Assembly (NCBI GenBank): GCA_035764005.1
Contig: DASTZZ010000004.1
Span: 1-45,068, forward strand
DNA from: Terriglobales bacterium
GTDB taxonomy: Bacteria; Acidobacteriota; Terriglobia; Terriglobales; Acidobacteriaceae
Direction of reading: 5' to 3'
DNA length: 45,068 nt
How positions within the stretch are numbered: the stretch's first letter is position 1; every line of letters starts with the position of its first letter. Under the pieces are notes generated by a model. It did not search any database and was not told where the DNA came from. It saw nothing but the letters and a program-made list of their open reading frames with translations. Shown here piece by piece: positions 41,884 through 45,068 of the stretch. A program made the translations under genes and the position numbers.

Positions 41884-42603
41884 ATGCTGGAAAAAATTCT
41901 CATCATCGATGATGACGCCGAGCTCTGTGAAATGCTGTCGGAGTATCTCCGCAAAGAAGCATTCGAAGTGGAGAGCGTTCAACACGGCACACGCGGTCTG
42001 GAACGAGCGCGCACCGGCAACTACGATTTGATCGTGCTCGACGTCATGCTTCCCGGCATGAACGGCTTCGATTTGCTGCGCGAATTGCGGACGACATCTG
42101 AAGTTCCCGTCCTGCTATTGACTGCGCGCGGAGACGAGCTTGATCGGATTGTCGGACTCGAGATAGGTGCGGACGATTATCTGCCGAAGCCCTTCAACGC
42201 TCGTGAGCTCTTGGCGCGCATCCGCGCCGTTGGACGTCGCAACGCCCGCACGACGAATTCACCCAAGCATCCGGTCAACGTCGGCGATGTCGAACTGGAT
42301 CCTGGAACGCGCACCATCACGCTGAATGGCAAAGTTCTTGAGGTAACGACGGTTGAATTTAACTTACTCGAAATGCTGCTGAGGTCTGCCGGCAATGTAG
42401 TGAGCCGCGATGATATTGCCTCGACCGTTTTGGGACGCGAGTTGAGCCCATTCGATCGCAGCATTGACGTACACATCAGCAAGCTACGCAAGAAGCTGGG
42501 GAATTTGCCCAATGGCCGCGAGCGCATCAAGACTATTCGCAATACCGGGTATATGTATGTTTCCATGGCCAGAGTTCCGGTAAAGGAGAAGCAGCTCCGG
42601 TAA
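41884..42603 (+). CDS. cpxR: Response regulator, CpxR-like (OmpR family)
   Basis: A 239-residue regulator. The receiver domain (about 1-120) has the acidic pair in LIIDDD, phospho-acceptor Asp53 in VLDVMLPGMNG and the Lys in YLPKPFN. LTARGDELDRIVGLEIGADD is very close to the CpxR sequence. The C-terminal OmpR-type winged helix (about 140-232) has LGRELSPFDRSIDVHISKLR. In-frame ATGs at 41794 and 41860 could lengthen it; 41884 begins right before the receiver fold. It is followed one base later by its kinase. It probably controls envelope-stress genes. Confidence 0.88.
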   Translation: MLEKILIIDDDAELCEMLSEYLRKEAFEVESVQHGTRGLERARTGNYDLIVLDVMLPGMNGFDLLRELRTTSEVPVLLLTARGDELDRIVGLEIGADDYLPKPFNARELLARIRAVGRRNARTTNSPKHPVNVGDVELDPGTRTITLNGKVLEVTTVEFNLLEMLLRSAGNVVSRDDIASTVLGRELSPFDRSIDVHISKLRKKLGNLPNGRERIKTIRNTGYMYVSMARVPVKEKQLR

Positions 42604-42604
42604 T

Positions 42605-43954
42605 ATGCGCAGCCTGTTTTTCAAGATCTTCGCCTCGTTCTGGCTTTGCACGGTACTGATCTTCGGAGTTTTCATTGCCACCACACAGCGGCCAACTGAA
42701 GACCAGCTTCGCGCCGCGATCCACCGCGGCCTCAGCCCTGCAATCCTTTCTAATGCTGAGCTTTTGATTCACGCCTATGAGAGCGGCGGATGTCCCGCGC
42801 TCCTCGCAGGTCAACGCTCGGTCGAGCCCGGACGCATGCCTCTCGATCTGCTCAATGCAAACGGTGACGTGCTCTGCGATTCTCGCCACCGCAAAATGAA
42901 TCTTGCGCCCTTTCCACAGCCGGGCGCCGTAGATTTCAGGACCATCGACAAACAACGCTTCGGCATCACCGGCTTGCTGGAAGGCAAATTGGCAAGCTAT
43001 TTCGCGGTTTTTGAATTACGGCGCATCGAGCCGCCGCTCGGGCGTGGTCCCATTTTGAAACGACTCAGCCTCGCCATCATCATTTCCGGTCTGATTTGCG
43101 CTCTGCTGGCCCGCTACCTGACGCGGCCGATTACGCGTTTGCGAGCTGCGGCGCAACGGATCGCCGCAGGTGACCTCAAAGCCCGCGCGGGCAAAGGTTC
43201 GCGTCAGCTCGACGAAGTTGGGCAGCTTGTTAAAGACTTCGACTACATGGCGGAACGGCTCGAACTGCTCATCGGAGCGCAGCAGCGGCTGATCAGCGAT
43301 GTCTCGCACGAATTGCGTTCGCCGCTAACACGTCTCAAGCTGGCTCTCGATCTCGCGCGTGGTGAAACGCACAACGATCTATCGCCCACTTTGGATCGCA
43401 TCGAACGCGAGGCCGAGCGCCTGAGTGGTCTCGTGGGAATGCTACTCACATTATCGCGTCTTGAGGCTGGCGAATCGATGCCGCAGACGAGCATGGTCCA
43501 GCTTCCGGACTTGTTGGCCGAGATCGCGGCCGATGTCGAGATCGAAGCACAATCGCGAGGCTGCTCGATTGCGCTCGAGCGCATGCAGGAATGCTCTGTC
43601 GAGGGCAATCAGGAGCTATTGCGCAGTGCGTTCGAAAACGTGGTGCGGAATGCGATTCGCTACACCGAGCCGGGGACGTCGGTAAGGATCAGTACGAAAT
43701 GCGAGGGCAACGAAGTGAAGATTGTCGTGCAGGACCACGGTCCTGGAGTTCCTGAGTCAGAACTCGATAATCTGTTCAAACCTTTCTATCGCGTCGACAC
43801 TTCGCGCGAGCGGAGGACAGGCGGCGTCGGTCTAGGCCTCGCCATTGCAGAGCGTTCGATCAAACTCCACAATGGCAAGATCCGAGCCGGCAACCTGAAA
43901 GGAGGAGGATTTCAAATTGAAATCTCCCTCCCGCTCGCGGTCGTGACCGTTTAA
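42605..43954 (+). CDS. cpxA: Sensor histidine kinase, CpxA-like
   Basis: A 449-residue membrane kinase. Two transmembrane helices (about 5-26 and 155-172) flank a periplasmic sensor domain of about 125 residues. A HAMP linker (about 173-225), the dimerisation domain with His235 in SDVSHELRSPLTRLKL and the ATPase domain (N box ENVVRNAIRY, G boxes DHGPGVP and GGVGLGLAI) follow. It starts one base after the response-regulator stop, so the two are cotranscribed. Its periplasmic signal is unknown; CpxA senses misfolded envelope proteins. Confidence 0.9.
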   Translation: MRSLFFKIFASFWLCTVLIFGVFIATTQRPTEDQLRAAIHRGLSPAILSNAELLIHAYESGGCPALLAGQRSVEPGRMPLDLLNANGDVLCDSRHRKMNLAPFPQPGAVDFRTIDKQRFGITGLLEGKLASYFAVFELRRIEPPLGRGPILKRLSLAIIISGLICALLARYLTRPITRLRAAAQRIAAGDLKARAGKGSRQLDEVGQLVKDFDYMAERLELLIGAQQRLISDVSHELRSPLTRLKLALDLARGETHNDLSPTLDRIEREAERLSGLVGMLLTLSRLEAGESMPQTSMVQLPDLLAEIAADVEIEAQSRGCSIALERMQECSVEGNQELLRSAFENVVRNAIRYTEPGTSVRISTKCEGNEVKIVVQDHGPGVPESELDNLFKPFYRVDTSRERRTGGVGLGLAIAERSIKLHNGKIRAGNLKGGGFQIEISLPLAVVTV

Positions 43955-43957
43955 GCC

Positions 43958-44545
43958 TTATCCAACTCTGCGGATACGCTCGTCCCGCTTCTGCTGATCG
44001 CGTGCGTGAGTGTCGGTTGCTCGAAGCGCAGGATCCGTTCTATCGATATTGCCGCGAGCGCGCGTGCGGCTCACGAGAATTCCGATAAGGAACAGTCCAA
44101 CAATGATTCCAAGCGCGATCCAGAACCACTGCGTTGTGCCTGCGGTTCCCGGATTGGTAATCGTATTCGAGCGGCCCTTGGCAGTATTGTTGCCCGTATC
44201 ATCCTTGGCCATGCCATTGTTGTCGCTGTTGTCACCAGGATTGCCGACTGCTGGGCTGGCGTTCTGATTTGGGTTTACACCCTGTGCGTTGGCATTGCCC
44301 TCTTTGGTCGCCGCGTTCGCGGGATTGGAATTCCCAGGCAGTGCCTGGTTTGGCGTTGATGCCGTGCGGCCCGCAGCTCCGCGTTGTGCTGACGGGGATG
44401 TGCCGTTGCTGTTCGGGGTCGCGTTTACGGTGTTGCTATTGGGTTGAGTTCCGCTCGCGGGCGCCTGGTCGGTTGCAGTCGCCTGTCCAAATGCCATCGC
44501 AGCGCTCACAAGACAAGCTGCGAGTAGCGTAAGAATTCGTTGCAT
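43958..44545 (-). CDS. Exported low-complexity protein with a C-terminal membrane helix
   Basis: A 195-residue protein: signal peptide (MQRILTLLAACLVSAAMAFG), then a long Asn/Pro/Gly/Thr/Ala/Ser-rich disordered stretch (about 22-135), a transmembrane helix (WFWIALGIIVGLFLIGILVS) and a short basic tail. The start at 44545 has GGAGGAGAGG upstream. No domain is recognised. The topology suggests an inner-membrane protein with a disordered periplasmic arm. It is convergent with the CpxA-like kinase gene. Confidence 0.7.
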   Translation of the reverse strand: MQRILTLLAACLVSAAMAFGQATATDQAPASGTQPNSNTVNATPNSNGTSPSAQRGAAGRTASTPNQALPGNSNPANAATKEGNANAQGVNPNQNASPAVGNPGDNSDNNGMAKDDTGNNTAKGRSNTITNPGTAGTTQWFWIALGIIVGLFLIGILVSRTRARGNIDRTDPALRATDTHARDQQKRDERIRRVG

Positions 44546-44726
44546 AAACCTCTCCTCCGGGATATCAGGATGCGCAGATACTGCTAAGTAAGAAAGGTGG
44601 AGCGCATCGCCCGTTGCCACACGGATTCAGCAGCTGACGATTGAGGAGAGCTGCACTCGGGGTCCAGCCACAAATAGACGTACTAGTCCCGAAGCACTTC
44701 TTGGATGAGTTTTGTTGGTCAGAGCC

Positions 44727-45005
44727 TCAGAAACTTCGGTACATGTCGTAAATACCGTATCCTGCCAGCACCACCAGCAGCGCGATGGACAATGCGCCGC
44801 AGGCGCGCACAATCGGCTGCAGCTTGTGCATTCTCCTCTGTAGTTCGAGCTGCTCTTGAGCGAGCTGCGTCTCGCCTTCGCTTAAGAAGAGCTGATCGTC
44901 TTCATGCATGCTGAGCGTGCTGCGGTAAATGAGAAGAACCACCAAAACCAGGGTGATTCCGCCCCACAGGATGAGCAACATGATCATCGGCGATAGTCCA
45001 GACAT
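44727..45005 (-). CDS. Small membrane protein with two helices
   Basis: A 92-residue protein with an N-terminal membrane segment (about 6-26), an acidic and Gln/Leu-rich amphipathic helix (about 33-60, GETQLAQEQLELQRRMHKLQ) and a second membrane segment (about 68-86). The start at 45005 has GAGG five bases upstream; a GTG two codons earlier is possible. No family is recognised. It lies upstream of the low-complexity exported protein on the same strand. Confidence 0.65.
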   Translation of the reverse strand: MSGLSPMIMLLILWGGITLVLVVLLIYRSTLSMHEDDQLFLSEGETQLAQEQLELQRRMHKLQPIVRACGALSIALLVVLAGYGIYDMYRSF

Positions 45006-45068
45006 ATTCACCTCGACCGGGTTCGATCTGGTTCGCGAATTCGTTGCCCGGAGCGTTCTGGCCGGGTC

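Overview
The window reads as a chromosomal piece of a moderately GC-rich Gram-negative bacterium, most likely an acidobacterium (Terriglobia). This is an inference from gene content and layout: TonB receptor and outer-membrane proteins, YsnF-type stress proteins, many palindromic intergenic elements, an argR-led arg operon and very small conserved-looking ORFs. No rRNA, tRNA, CRISPR or prophage was seen.

Layout. 0.2-1.7 kb: Crp/Fnr-type regulator divergent from a stand-alone CheB-type methylesterase domain, with an 18-bp perfect palindrome between them. 1.8-6.0 kb: pyruvate dehydrogenase (quinone)-like enzyme, a translationally coupled pair of related DUF3147-like membrane proteins, a small hypothetical gene and a diacylglycerol-kinase-family lipid kinase. 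6.1-13.9 kb: an eight-gene arginine operon, argR-argC-argB-argD-argF-argG-argH plus a short N-acetylglutamate synthase, in which every junction overlaps. Its promoter is covered by two operator-like palindromes. 13.9-15.2 kb: orphan Phd-type antitoxin, a 39-residue basic ORF and a LysR regulator divergent from leucine genes. 15.5-20.1 kb: leuA-leuB-leuC-leuD, with a 171-bp terminal-inverted-repeat element between leuB and leuC. 20.1-25.8 kb: YihY/BrkB membrane protein, an S41 protease homologue that has lost both catalytic residues, a class A penicillin-binding protein and a membrane-anchored triple-PASTA protein. 25.8-30.5 kb: fmt, a hypothetical gene, a sugar transporter, a VapB-like orphan antitoxin, pgeF and an HU/IHF protein. 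30.5-33.3 kb: about 700 bp of non-coding sequence and then a coupled ATP-grasp ligase / luciferase-like flavin monooxygenase pair of unknown product. 33.6-38.6 kb: TonB-dependent receptor, then a cluster of one complete IS200-like element (REP-type palindromic ends plus an intact tnpA) and two 315/316-bp derivatives that keep the last codons of tnpA, interleaved with two divergent YsnF-domain stress genes. 38.7-45.0 kb: ispG, a 38-residue membrane peptide, an outer-membrane barrel, a CpxRA-like two-component pair and small envelope proteins.

How it fits together. The arg and leu operons give nearly complete routes to arginine (no acetylornithine deacetylase or argJ is present) and leucine. 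The enzymes that open both pathways lack the usual amino-acid-sensing domains, so control may rest largely on ArgR and the LysR protein. The mid-window envelope group concerns peptidoglycan synthesis and upkeep. The most unusual points are the element family caught as parent plus deletion derivatives, the dead S41 protease, and the ATP-grasp/flavin monooxygenase operon.
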